Translations under genes and position numbers: made by a program
From: Lactobacillus sp. ESL0791
GTDB taxonomy: Bacteria > Bacillota > Bacilli > Lactobacillales > Lactobacillaceae
NCBI RefSeq assembly: GCF_029433255.1
Contig: NZ_JAQTHU010000001.1
Location: forward strand, 248,001 to 312,000
Direction: 5' to 3'
Length of the DNA: 64,000 nucleotides
Notes under the pieces: generated by a model
Databases searched by the model: none
The model's input: only the letters and a program-made list of their open reading frames with translations
What the model was told of the DNA's origin: nothing
In this document: positions 17,238 through 25,700 of the stretch, one piece after another
How the letters are laid out: each line of letters starts with the position of its first letter
How positions within the stretch are numbered: position 1 is the stretch's first letter

Positions 17238-18302
17238 ATGAAAGCAGCAAGAATTTATGGTAAACAAGATATTCGCATAGAAGAAGTTGCACGCCCTTCA
17301 GTTGGTGATGATCAAGTTCAGGTTCAAGTTAAATATGTAGGGATTTGCGGCAGCGATATTCATATGTATGGGGCAGGGGCTTTCTTACCGTATAAGCCGA
17401 ATCCCTTATCTGGTCAGACTGTACCAATAATTGAAGGTCACGAAATTTCTGGTAAAGTTGTTAAAATTGGCAAAAATGTCAAGGGCCTCGAAGTCGGTGA
17501 CAATGTTGCCATTGAACCGATTTTATACTGCGGTCACTGCCGCAACTGCAGGCGTGGCTTATACAATTATTGCTTGAACGCAATTGACCGTAACGGGAGC
17601 GGTAACTTTATTGGCGAATCAGCAGACGGCGGTATGGCTGAATACTGTAGTGTCCCAGCTGAGGCTGCTTATAAATTACCAGCAGGGATGGACTATGATT
17701 TAGGCGCCCTGACTGAGCCGGTTGCGGTTGCTTATCAAGGAATTAAACGTAGCGGCCTGACCGAGGGGCAGACGGTTGCTGTCATGGGTGCTGGACCAAT
17801 TGGACTCTTTACAGCAACCTTGGCTAAACTTGCGGGTGCAACTAAGGTTTATATTACAGATGTTTCTGATGTCCGTTTAGCTAAAGCGCGGGAAATGGGA
17901 ATTGACCATACAATTAACTCTGCTAAAGAAGATGCAGTCACGAAAATTTTTCAAGATTTACCGCATGGGGTGGACATCAGTTATGACTGTGCTGGTGTTC
18001 AAGCTACTTTGGATACGGCAGCCGCAGTAACAGCAATGGCCGGAACAATCCAGGTCATTGCAATGTTTACTAAAAAAGTCAGTGTTAATATGCTAATGGC
18101 AACAGGTAAAGGCAATAATATTTTAACGACCCTTGGTTATGAAAATAATTTTGAAACCGTAATTAATATTATTAACAATAACCAAGATTTGTTTAGAAAG
18201 GCAATTACGAAAAAAATTCCTTTAGATGATGTAGTTGCGGGAATTAAGACATTGATGTCAGATAAATCACAGGTAAAGATTTTGGTTTCCCCAGAAATGT
18301 AA
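17238..18302 (+). CDS. Zinc-dependent alcohol / polyol dehydrogenase (butanediol dehydrogenase-like)
   Basis: 354-residue medium-chain dehydrogenase. The catalytic zinc ligands lie in GICGSDIHMYG (C37) and EGHEISG (H71/E72 region). The structural zinc loop YCGHCRNCRRGLYNYC carries four cysteines. The Rossmann motif is AVMGAGPIGLF (about residues 182-192), after TEPVAVAYQ. The overall sequence resembles (R,R)-2,3-butanediol dehydrogenase and sorbitol/threonine dehydrogenases. It probably interconverts a polyol and a ketose. In this set it may feed the FGGY kinase, or handle the product of the FAD oxidase. Ribosome site GTAGAGGAG. It ends before a terminator at 18409. Confidence 0.82.
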   Translation: MKAARIYGKQDIRIEEVARPSVGDDQVQVQVKYVGICGSDIHMYGAGAFLPYKPNPLSGQTVPIIEGHEISGKVVKIGKNVKGLEVGDNVAIEPILYCGHCRNCRRGLYNYCLNAIDRNGSGNFIGESADGGMAEYCSVPAEAAYKLPAGMDYDLGALTEPVAVAYQGIKRSGLTEGQTVAVMGAGPIGLFTATLAKLAGATKVYITDVSDVRLAKAREMGIDHTINSAKEDAVTKIFQDLPHGVDISYDCAGVQATLDTAAAVTAMAGTIQVIAMFTKKVSVNMLMATGKGNNILTTLGYENNFETVINIINNNQDLFRKAITKKIPLDDVVAGIKTLMSDKSQVKILVSPEM

Positions 18303-18408
18303 TAAGCTTTGCTCGAATTGTAAAAATTATGATTTAAAAATTAGATGTCTGGGAAAAATTCACTTCTGAATCAAAAAGTGTCTGAGGGAAGACTAGACGC
18401 TAAAAAGC

Positions 18409-18448
18409 AAAAAATCCGTTAGAACCTTCAAATTCTAGCGGATTTTTT
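18409..18448 (+). terminator. Terminator after the alcohol dehydrogenase / left end of IS remnant
   Basis: AAAATCCGTTAGA pairs with TCTAGCGGATTTT (one G-T), followed by TTTAT. It lies immediately before the IS1182-type remnant and could belong to that element. Confidence 0.75.
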
Positions 18449-18514
18449 ATATACATTCTAGCCAAGCCTTGTTACTATTAAATCATCACAAAAAATAAAA
18501 AAGGTGGGCTTTTC

Positions 18515-19280
18515 ATGTATCAAAATTATATCACAGGTCAAACTTCTTTGACACTCAATTTAGATTTTTCTATCCCTAAAAATCATCTTGCTTATGTTAT
18601 TAGTAACTTTGTGGATTCTATTCCTGATGACGTTATGCTAGAAGATAAACCTGACAAAACGTATACTGGTAGACCGGTTTATCACCCAGCAATGATGCTT
18701 AAGATTCTACTCTTTGCCTATTTTAGACGTGCTTTCTCCGGCAGAAAGATTGAAAGAATGCTGGAAGAAAATCTGCCGATGATGATTATGGCAGCGAGTA
18801 TAATTACTCCATGCTTGAAAATAAGTATGAAGATAAGCGGTACTATATTCCTTACGGTCTTTACGACAAGGAACAAACTAGAAAGTACCGTAAAGATCCC
18901 ACTAAGCTGCCTAATTGGACCTATAAGGAAAAAGATGATTATTACATTGGCTGGCAAGGCGTTCGCTTCAATTTTAAAAGATATAGCAAACGTAAAAATA
19001 AGAGTACGGGGTTAGTATCTGATCTTAAAATATATGAAGCAGATGAACTAATCAAACTATCTAAGACTAAAGGTGGACATCAAAGACAGATCCAATACAA
19101 TCCCAACTGGCAATACTTCAAGGCAAAAGTCAAAACCACTCTTCCGAGTAAAGAAGGCAGACGCATCTATAGCTGCAGGAAAATAGGCATAGAGCCAAGA
19201 ATGGAAGAGGGGTGAAAGGCCTCTTTTTAAAGCAAAAACAGCGTTACTATTCACGGAAAGGTGCTGTATAAATTATTTCT
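18515..19280 (+). pseudogene. Decayed IS1182-type transposase
   Basis: N-terminal transposase text (MYQNYITGQTSLTLNLDF, RPVYHPAMMLKILLFAY) runs to about 18785. The frame then shifts and an internal segment is missing. It resumes as GSEYNYSMLENKYEDKRYY through RRIYSCRKIGIEP to about 19200, with another frame break before KQKQRYYSRKGA. The DDE catalytic centre is not complete. This is a dead copy with at least one deletion and two frameshifts. TGTCTGGGAAAAA at 18346-18358 resembles the ends of the element at 24421-24608. Confidence 0.8.
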
Positions 19281-19350
19281 TTGTAGACTATGCTTTGTTG
19301 TCTGCCAATCTTGCTGAATGTGGTGCTTATGTATAATCCTTTATATGCAA

Positions 19351-19384
19351 AAAAAGATGCAGCTAATTTATCTGCATCTTTTTC
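19351..19384. terminator. Hairpin terminator in the IS remnant zone
   Basis: AAAAAGATGCA / TGCATCTTTTT arms around AGCTAATTTATC; it works in either direction. It sits at the 3' end of the minus-strand transposase remnant. Confidence 0.75.
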
Positions 19385-19387
19385 TAA

Positions 19388-19825
19388 CTCAAATAAGCTA
19401 GAGCTTTTTCCGCTTTAGTTTTTAATAATTCAGTTAATTTATATGGCCTGTCATCGCTAATTGTTGCAATGCTTCTGTTGAATTCTTTCCATTACGATAA
19501 CAGGTTTCATTGTAACTTCGAATTGTGGCATAATTTTGTGCATTACCAATATTTTAAAATTGTCCTGTGATTTTCATGAACTACAGTTTCAGTCACTTCA
19601 GCTTCTTTAAATGGAGCTAGGCCATGTTTGACATGACCGCATTGCCCACCACGTTTTCGCCAAGTTTTAACTCGCGAATTAGAAATTACTTTATCTTAAT
19701 TATACCTAGTCTGACTAGTAGGTATCCCAATGTCGGTGCCATTAGTTTTAGCTAGACTTTTCAATGTTTTTCAGTGCCTTGTGATATTTACTAAATAAAG
19801 CATGATAATTTAGTTCTTCAGCCAT
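19388..19825 (-). pseudogene. IS66-type transposase remnant
   Basis: On the minus strand an ATG at 19825, preceded by GAGGACT, opens MAEELNYHALFSKYHKALK. It then jumps to a segment reading RKRGGQCGHVKHGLAPFKE (the IS66-type GGQxGH motif), and finally to a C-terminal piece, NYATIRSYNETCYRNGKNS, with frameshifts and stops between. Most of the catalytic core is missing. The ends of the parent element are not visible. The stretch between it and the DeoR gene (19826-20002) holds nothing else I can support. Confidence 0.7.
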
Positions 19826-20002
19826 TAGTAAAGTCCTCGTGAATTTATTGAGTAACATTATATCGAAATTTTAAATAAGGTTAAAGACAAAATCTGTTAT
19901 AAGAAAGCAGTCGAGCTTAAAAACAGGATAAGTTACAGGTAAATGAGGATTCCGTGAATAGTAACGATAATTTATAATTTTATACTATTACTATATATTA
20001 AG

Positions 20003-20749
20003 TTAATGAGCTAAAGTAATATTGTTGGCTTTAAAAAGGCTGATGTATTCATCTCTTGGTTTTTGATCAGTGACTACAATATCGATTTGACTTAAGTCTA
20101 ACCCTAAATATAAAAAATTTTGGTCGAATTTAAAATGGTCTGCTAAAACCATAGTTTTTCTGGCATTTTTTTGCATAGCTTGCTTTAGTACAGTTTCATC
20201 TTCAATATGATCAGATGTGCCATTTTCCGTTATACCACGGCATGAAACCACAGCAAGATCGACATAAAAATTTAAAGCATTTTTTTGTGTAAAAGTACCA
20301 TTACAAAAGACATCTTCGACTTTTCCTCCGAGAGAGAAAATGGTATTAGATGAATTTTCTTTTAGGTATAAGGCAGTTCGTAGGTTGGAGGTAATGATTG
20401 TTAAATTTTTAAATATGCATAATAATTTAGCGAAAAAATAACTGGAGCTGCTGCCATCTAGAAAAATTGAATTATGCTCTTGAATGAAATTTATTGCTAG
20501 GTTTCCAATATATTCTTTTTCTTTTTTATGAATGTTTTCTTTAAAACTTTGCGGTGCTTCATTTTTAACTTCATCAATTAATATTGCTCCACCAGGTATT
20601 CTTTGGACTAAATTTTCTTTGCCCAACTCACTTAAATCTCTTCTGATTGTGCTAGAGCTGTAATGTAGTTTTTCAGCTAAAGAATTAACTCGGGCTACTT
20701 TTTTATCATTCAAAATTTCTAAAATTTTCTTTTGTCGTAAATTAAGCAT
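20003..20749 (-). CDS. DeoR-family transcriptional regulator of the divergent PTS-aldolase operon
   Basis: 248-residue regulator. The N-terminal winged helix is RQKKILEILNDKKVARVNSLAEKLHYSSSTIRRDL (residues 4-40). The C-terminal DeoR sensor domain (about 75-235) binds a sugar phosphate; IFLDGSSSSYFFAKLL and ITENGTSDHIEDETVLKQAM are typical. The frame opens 26 codons upstream, but the ATG at 20749 has AGGAGGT. Divergent from the aldolase-PTS operon and presumably its repressor, with a phosphorylated sugar as inducer. A GCGCAAA / TTTGCGC inverted pair brackets the intergenic region (20761-20767 and 20818-20824). Confidence 0.88.
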   Translation of the reverse strand: MLNLRQKKILEILNDKKVARVNSLAEKLHYSSSTIRRDLSELGKENLVQRIPGGAILIDEVKNEAPQSFKENIHKKEKEYIGNLAINFIQEHNSIFLDGSSSSYFFAKLLCIFKNLTIITSNLRTALYLKENSSNTIFSLGGKVEDVFCNGTFTQKNALNFYVDLAVVSCRGITENGTSDHIEDETVLKQAMQKNARKTMVLADHFKFDQNFLYLGLDLSQIDIVVTDQKPRDEYISLFKANNITLAH

Positions 20750-20807
20750 TTTTACCTCCTGCGCAAAAATAATCAAAAATTGCTTGAAAAAAGTCAAAAA
20801 AAGATTA

Positions 20808-20836
20808 TTGACAGCAATTTGCGCCATGTATTTACA
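20808..20836 (+). promoter_or_regulatory. Probable promoter of the aldolase-PTS operon
   Basis: TTGACA at 20808-20813, 17-base spacer, TTTACA at 20831-20836. The -10 is weak, as expected for a regulated promoter. Confidence 0.5.
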
Positions 20837-20858
20837 CGATGTTTTCTTTATTTTAACA

Positions 20859-20872
20859 TGAAAGCGATAACA
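20859..20872 (+). promoter_or_regulatory. Perfect cre (CcpA) site
   Basis: TGAAAGCGATAACA matches the cre consensus TGWNANCGNTNWCA at every fixed position. It lies just downstream of the proposed start of transcription, where CcpA would block elongation. It implies glucose repression of this operon. Confidence 0.85.
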
Positions 20873-20905
20873 AATATAAAGATAATGGTTAAGGAGGAAT
20901 TTATT

Positions 20906-21766
20906 ATGACCATGGTAAATTTGAATGAAGTGTTGAGGGATGCTAAGAAGAACCGGTATGCGGTTGGCGCATTTAATTATACAGATTTCAGTACTGCAAG
21001 GGGAATAGTTGCAGCTGCGGAAGAGGAAAATGCACCTGTTGTATTACAAGTTGCAGAATCGCATTTTCCGTACATTTCATTAGAGCAAGCTGGTAAAGAG
21101 GCTATTTATTTAGCCCAAAATGCCAAGGTACCAGTTGTGGTTCACTTAGATCACGGTGTAGATATTAAGACGGCAATTAGAGCATTGAATATGGGATTCT
21201 CATCAGTTATGTTGGACTTCTCTACAAAGCCAATTGAAGAAAATATTGAAGCAACACGCAAAGTTGTTGAGTATGCACATGACGTGAATGCAACTGTTGA
21301 AGGCGAAATAGGTGTAATGACCACAGATACCGGTGAGGGAAAGCCAGATTATAATCATTTAGACGATAATTATACAACAGTTGCCGATGCTAAAAAATTT
21401 TATGAAAGTACAAATGTTGATGCAATGGCAGTTTCATTCGGTACGGTGCACGGGGTCTATCGTGAAAAGCCTAATTTGAATTTTAAGCGCTTAAAGGAGA
21501 TTTCTGAAGCAGTACCTGTGCCACTGGTTATGCATGGCGCCTCTGGACTGTCAACGGAAGAATATCGTAAATCAGTCGAAAATGGTATTACAAAAATCAA
21601 TTATTATTCAGTAATGTCATTTAATGTTGTTAATGGTTTAAAAAAATATTTAAATGAAAGAACAGACCAAACATTTCTTTACGATGTTGATATGAAAATA
21701 ATTGACTTAGTTAAAAATGATCTGAAGGAAAAGATTTCAATCTTTGGTTCAGAAAATAAGGCCTGA
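20906..21766 (+). CDS. Class II fructose/tagatose-bisphosphate aldolase
   Basis: 286-residue zinc aldolase that cleaves a ketohexose bisphosphate to DHAP and glyceraldehyde 3-phosphate. Zinc and catalytic segments are visible: VPVVVHLDHGVD (about residues 76-87), VEGEIGVM (about 132-139), SFGTVHGVY (about 175-183), VPLVMHGASGLS (about 205-216). The ATG at 20906 follows AAGGAGGAA; the open frame upstream is leader. Size and sequence fit the GatY/KbaY/FbaA group rather than a longer FBP aldolase. It heads an EIIA-B-C-D operon, so the PTS sugar is probably phosphorylated a second time before cleavage. No second kinase is in the operon, which is a gap in the pathway. In L. casei a related aldolase (SorG) sits in the sorbose operon; here the sorbose locus lies 7 kb downstream without one. 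Confidence 0.85.
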   Translation: MTMVNLNEVLRDAKKNRYAVGAFNYTDFSTARGIVAAAEEENAPVVLQVAESHFPYISLEQAGKEAIYLAQNAKVPVVVHLDHGVDIKTAIRALNMGFSSVMLDFSTKPIEENIEATRKVVEYAHDVNATVEGEIGVMTTDTGEGKPDYNHLDDNYTTVADAKKFYESTNVDAMAVSFGTVHGVYREKPNLNFKRLKEISEAVPVPLVMHGASGLSTEEYRKSVENGITKINYYSVMSFNVVNGLKKYLNERTDQTFLYDVDMKIIDLVKNDLKEKISIFGSENKA

Positions 21767-21783
21767 TTGGAAAGAGGTTCTTA

Positions 21784-22200
21784 ATGACAAAAATTTTAAT
21801 AGCTACTCATAGTACAATGGCTCAAGGAATTGTCAATAGTTGCAAGTTTTTGGTGGGTAATGTAAAAGATATACGTTACATTGATGCTTATGTGGACGAT
21901 TCAGATTGGACTAAAGAAGTAGATGAATTCTTTTCAGATTTCGATAATAAAGAAAGTTATGTTGTTTTTACTGATATCTACGGTGGCAGTGTAAACCAAA
22001 AAATAACGCAATATAAGGCAAAGTATGATTTTTTATTAGTGACCGGAGTAAATTTACCTATTGTTTTGCAATGTGTGTTGTCAACGAATCCGATTACTAA
22101 GGACAGAATTTTAAAAATGATTGATGAAGCTAAAAATAGTCTTTCTTTGGTCGAATTACAGGAGAGTTCAGAAAATAATGAGGAAGATTTTCTTGAATAA
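21784..22200 (+). CDS. PTS EIIA, mannose/fructose/sorbose family (system 1)
   Basis: 138-residue phosphocarrier domain of a mannose-family PTS. H9 in LIATHSTMA is the expected site phosphorylated by HPr. FTDIYGGSVNQ is the family nucleotide-fold segment. It passes phosphate to EIIB, encoded next. It follows the aldolase by 17 bases and is a stand-alone protein, not fused to EIIB. Confidence 0.85.
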   Translation: MTKILIATHSTMAQGIVNSCKFLVGNVKDIRYIDAYVDDSDWTKEVDEFFSDFDNKESYVVFTDIYGGSVNQKITQYKAKYDFLLVTGVNLPIVLQCVLSTNPITKDRILKMIDEAKNSLSLVELQESSENNEEDFLE

Positions 22201-22242
22201 ATAGTATACTTAAATAGATATTATAAAAAGAAGGAAATTAAT

Positions 22243-22743
22243 ATGATTAAAGAAGTTAGAGTAGACGATAGACTTATTCATGGGCAAATAGCTTTGACCT
22301 GGCCAAAAGCTTTGCATGTTTCGCATATTGTAGTTGCCAACGACAAAGCAAGCGCAAATAAAATGCAGCAGATGACGTTAAAAATGGCTGTGCCAACAGG
22401 CATTAAAGTACTGATTCGTTCAGTTGAAGATACAATTTCATTGTTCGCAAATGAAAAGGCACAGCAGATAGATATGATGGTTATTGTTTCGTCAGTTGCT
22501 GATGCAAATACATTAGTTAAGAGTTTAGGAAAACTCATTTCTCGAGTTAATATTGCAAATTCGGGAAGGTTCGATGGTATTGATAATTCAAAGAAAAAGA
22601 AGTTAGGCTCTAGTTTAGTTTTGAGTGAAGCCGAATTAAATGCTGCTAAAGATATCGTTGCTTCAGGAATTAATACTGTTCATCAAGTTGTTCCTGAGGA
22701 TCAGGCTAAAAAATTTGATGATATTTTGAAAGCTGCTGATTAG
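22243..22743 (+). CDS. PTS EIIB, mannose/fructose/sorbose family (system 1)
   Basis: 166-residue EIIB. H13 in VDDRLIHGQIALTW is the phosphorylated histidine that hands phosphate to the sugar. RVNIANSGRFDG and LVLSEAELNAAKDI are typical of the fold. Mannose-family EIIB uses histidine rather than the cysteine of other PTS types. Ribosome site AAGAAGGA. Confidence 0.87.
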   Translation: MIKEVRVDDRLIHGQIALTWPKALHVSHIVVANDKASANKMQQMTLKMAVPTGIKVLIRSVEDTISLFANEKAQQIDMMVIVSSVADANTLVKSLGKLISRVNIANSGRFDGIDNSKKKKLGSSLVLSEAELNAAKDIVASGINTVHQVVPEDQAKKFDDILKAAD

Positions 22744-22759
22744 AAAGGATCTGAGTTAC

Positions 22760-23581
22760 ATGTCAATTGTTGTTACAGGATTGTTAGCTGCACTAGCAGA
22801 ATTTCTTTGTTTTGGCGGGGACTGGCTGTTAGGGCAAAATATGGCAGATCAGCCAATAGTGGTTGGTCCTGTCGTTGGTCTTCTTTTGGGAGATTTGCAA
22901 ACAGGTATTATTTTAGGGACTTCTCTAGAAGCTGTTTTTATTGGTGCAGTAAATGTTGGTGGTGCTGTTTCGTTAAATCCGTCTATGGCAACTACATTAG
23001 CAGTAACTTTTGCAATTGTTAGCGGTTCAGCATCTAATTCAGTAGTTGTAGCTTTAGCAATACCATTGGGATTGTTAGGCGGTTTGCTTGAAGTTGGTGC
23101 AGATGCTTTATGTTCATTCTTTGTTCCAATTTGGAATAAGGCAGCTGAAGAAGGCAATGATAAAAAGATTGTTCGAGTCCATTATCTCGCGTGGCTCTTT
23201 AAATACTTAATTTTTGCAGTTGCTGTTTTTGTAACTATTGTTATTGGTGTTAAGCCAGTGTCAATTTTTGTCAAGAACTTACCACCCTTTGTTCAAAATG
23301 GCCTTGGTCTGACTGGCGGTCTATTACCAGCAGTTGGATTTGCAATGCTATTAAAAATGGTTTGGTCGAACAAATTAGCAATTTTCTATTTATTTGGCTT
23401 TGTAATGGTTGAATATATGAAATTACCTTTAATTGCGCTTGCAATTATTGGCTTAACAATTGCCCTGTCAATTGCCTTTTTAGATAGTGACATTTTAAAG
23501 CTCGGAAAAAAGAATAAGCAGGTAGATTCTGATACAGAAGTAAATTCAAGTAAGAGTGAAGAGGAGGACTTTTTATCATGA
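22760..23581 (+). CDS. PTS EIIC, mannose/fructose/sorbose family (system 1)
   Basis: 273-residue membrane subunit of about 7-8 helices that forms the sugar channel with EIID. The family segments are PIVVGPVVGLLLGDLQTGIILGTSLEAVFIGAVNVGGAVSLNP cut by loops, and GLTGGLLPAVGFAMLLKMVW. The charged tail (residues 245-273) is cytoplasmic. The stop overlaps the EIID start by 4 bases (ATGA). Confidence 0.87.
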   Translation: MSIVVTGLLAALAEFLCFGGDWLLGQNMADQPIVVGPVVGLLLGDLQTGIILGTSLEAVFIGAVNVGGAVSLNPSMATTLAVTFAIVSGSASNSVVVALAIPLGLLGGLLEVGADALCSFFVPIWNKAAEEGNDKKIVRVHYLAWLFKYLIFAVAVFVTIVIGVKPVSIFVKNLPPFVQNGLGLTGGLLPAVGFAMLLKMVWSNKLAIFYLFGFVMVEYMKLPLIALAIIGLTIALSIAFLDSDILKLGKKNKQVDSDTEVNSSKSEEEDFLS

Positions 23582-24402
23582 GTGACAAAAAAATTTCAAA
23601 AACCGATCAAAAACTTTTAAAATCGATGTTTTGGCATTCTTTTACAGTTTTTGCACCATTTAATTATGGAATTCAAGGCGGTAGTGGTTTTTGCTATTCT
23701 GTTCTTCCATTTATTAATTATTACTATAAAGATCAGCCAGAGAAAAAGAAAGATGCTTTAAAAAGAAGTATAGTCTGGTATAATGCAACACAGAATGTGG
23801 GCACCTTTATTATGGGACTAGTTGCTTCAATGGAAAAGCAAGCAAGCAAAAACCCAGATTTTGACGTCGACAGCATTAACGCTACCAAAGCTAGTTTGAT
23901 GGGGCCATTCTCCGGTATCGGTGATACATTATTCTGGGGGATCTTGCGTGTGGTTGCAGCGGGTATTGCAATGACTTTAGGAGCTCAAGGCAATTTTTTA
24001 GCACCGATTATTTTCTTGTTGGTTTATAACATACCTTCAATTTGGTGTAGATGGGAATTAGGACAATTGGGTTTCTCTGTTGGCTCGCAATACATTGAAG
24101 AAATGTATGAATCTGGAATGATGAATGTTTTAACGAAAGCAGCTAGTACTCTAGGATTAATTATGTTAGGTGGAATGACTAGTAGTTTAGTATCTTTCAA
24201 AGCAAAAATGGTCTTCCATTTAGGTGGAGGTCAAGTTCTAAAACTGCAAGGTATTCTCGACCAAATCTTTCAAGGTTTAATTCCATTATTATTAACCTTA
24301 GGCTGTTTTTACTTATTATCAAAAAAGAATATGAACTTTACACTTTTAATGATATTAGTAATCATTTTGAGTTTAGGATTGGCCTTTTTGGGAATTGCTT
24401 AA
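23578..24402 (+). CDS. PTS EIID, mannose/fructose/sorbose family (system 1)
   Basis: 274-residue EIID, the second membrane subunit unique to this PTS family. The N-terminal soluble part has FNYGIQGGSGFCYSVLPFINYYY; SLMGPFSGIGDTLFWGILR (about residues 102-120) is the family signature; the C-terminal helices follow. Last gene of the operon; a MITE-like element with an internal terminator hairpin begins 18 bases after the stop. The DeoR regulator, cre and class II aldolase suggest a ketohexose, tagatose-like or amino-sugar substrate, but it is not fixed. Confidence 0.87.
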   Translation: MSDKKISKTDQKLLKSMFWHSFTVFAPFNYGIQGGSGFCYSVLPFINYYYKDQPEKKKDALKRSIVWYNATQNVGTFIMGLVASMEKQASKNPDFDVDSINATKASLMGPFSGIGDTLFWGILRVVAAGIAMTLGAQGNFLAPIIFLLVYNIPSIWCRWELGQLGFSVGSQYIEEMYESGMMNVLTKAASTLGLIMLGGMTSSLVSFKAKMVFHLGGGQVLKLQGILDQIFQGLIPLLLTLGCFYLLSKKNMNFTLLMILVIILSLGLAFLGIA

Positions 24403-24420
24403 CGTATTTAAAATCTTTAG

Positions 24421-24608
24421 CGTCTGGGAAAAAACTATGCTTTTGAAAAATATTGTTTAAGAGCAATTATTAAAGTCGAATGTTATTGTAAATATCTTTA
24501 AATTTTGTAACTTTTTGTTGTGTAATCTAGACAAAAGATTGTATCAAAAAAGGAATGTTAGTTTGTTATTCTAACATTCCTTTTTGATTTGAGTTTTTTC
24601 CCAGACAC
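24421..24608. mobile_element. MITE-like element with inverted ends
   Basis: A 188-base unit with no coding sequence. The left end CGTCTGGGAAAAAACT (24421-24436) matches the reverse complement of the right end AGTTTTTTCCCAGACAC (24592-24608) over 15-16 bases. Inside is a terminator hairpin (AAAAGGAATGTTAG / CTAACATTCCTTTT, about 24547-24585). A similar end sequence occurs at 18346-18358 beside the IS1182-type remnant. I see no clean target duplication. It now serves as terminator of the PTS operon. Confidence 0.6.
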
Positions 24609-24694
24609 TTTTTTTATTGAAAGTTTTTGCTTACTTTACATAGTAATTTGTTGTCATAAATAAAGCTTAGATAATACAAAATTGCTGAGCAAAG

Positions 24695-25159
24695 TTATTT
24701 TTTACTTGCCTGAATTGCTTGGTTGATTTTAGCGATTTTTCTTTTAGCACTTTTCATCGAAATGGACCACATGATGACATAAATGATGATAAAAATAATT
24801 GTGTAAAATGTTAGCCATTCTGCATTTAACGGAAACCAGCCTGCCAAAATTGCCAGCGCGGTAAAACAAATGAACGTCACTAGAAAATGAATTACAGTCT
24901 GTTTGGTAATGCTCCACTTTTCTTGATCAAAAATAATTGCCGTAGCCCCAAAGACAAAGCCCATCAGTGCCCATAAGACTGCCGCAACCAGAGTAGCAAC
25001 TGTTAGGCTGGGAAAATGTGACGTAAATCTTGGTGATGACGGATAGAAGTCCGGTAACTTGTAGAGTAAATCGAAGAATAATGCGATTATGATCCCGACA
25101 GTAACACCGATCGGCATGGCTGCAGCTCCTTGAACTAAAATTTTTTTACTGTTTTTCAT
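24695..25159 (-). CDS. DUF3021 membrane protein, partner of the LytTR regulator
   Basis: 154-residue integral membrane protein with four predicted helices: about residues 12-32, 52-75, 88-106, and 114-135. A basic tail (KSAKRKIAKINQAIQASKK) is cytoplasmic. It matches the DUF3021 family, usually encoded with a single-domain LytTR transcription factor. Its start overlaps the end of that gene by 4 bases. In streptococcal LytTR regulatory systems the membrane protein restrains the LytTR protein; I infer the same here. Confidence 0.8.
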   Translation of the reverse strand: MKNSKKILVQGAAAMPIGVTVGIIIALFFDLLYKLPDFYPSSPRFTSHFPSLTVATLVAAVLWALMGFVFGATAIIFDQEKWSITKQTVIHFLVTFICFTALAILAGWFPLNAEWLTFYTIIFIIIYVIMWSISMKSAKRKIAKINQAIQASKK

Positions 25160-25599
25160 TTTAAAAACGCCTCCCGTATTTTTTTCACGTATCTTCTTGA
25201 CGTATAGGTTGTTTCACCATTAGTGAGATTAACTTGGTAAATTCCGGTTTTGGTCAGTGCCAAATTGGCGATTTCGGCCATGTTGACTAACTCAGCACTA
25301 GAGATTTGAACGAAATTTTTTGCTGGCAAATTTTTGCTCAATTCGTATATTCGCTTGTGCACGCGATAAATTTCTCCTTGCACTTCACAAACGACATATT
25401 TATCTTGCGTGTAAAACCTGCTGACTTGATAAAGAGGAATGATTTTCTCTCGACCATTCCTGTATGCCTTAATCTGTTGATTGTTGACCATCTGCTTAAT
25501 TGATGACGCCATTTTTTCTAATGATGGCGTCTTTTTTGCGGCATTGATGGAAATGAACGGAATTTTAAACTTTTCACTCAAGTTAAAGTTGACGATCAT
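25156..25599 (-). CDS. LytTR-domain DNA-binding protein
   Basis: 147-residue regulator with a C-terminal LytTR domain (about residues 55-147): IPLYQVSRFYTQDKYVVCEVQG, YELSKNLPAKNFVQISSAELVNMAEI, and TYTSRRYVKKIREAF. There is no receiver domain, so it is not a classical response regulator. The N-terminal 50 residues are of unknown role. The frame opens 48 codons upstream, but the ATG at 25599 has AAGAAGGAAA. Coupled to a DUF3021 membrane gene by a 4-base overlap. Confidence 0.82.
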   Translation of the reverse strand: MIVNFNLSEKFKIPFISINAAKKTPSLEKMASSIKQMVNNQQIKAYRNGREKIIPLYQVSRFYTQDKYVVCEVQGEIYRVHKRIYELSKNLPAKNFVQISSAELVNMAEIANLALTKTGIYQVNLTNGETTYTSRRYVKKIREAFLK

Positions 25600-25700
25600 C
25601 TTGTTTCCTTCTTTCTGTGAATGATTTAAATATAAATTTTTTTCGCTGCAATTGCTATGATTTTTGGATAAATGGTCGCTTGAAAGGGATGATTGGCAAT

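Noticed and set aside
17238..18302. Alcohol dehydrogenase as a second SorE
   Set aside because: It carries the full four-cysteine structural zinc loop and butanediol-dehydrogenase features that the SorE at 25768-27003 lacks.
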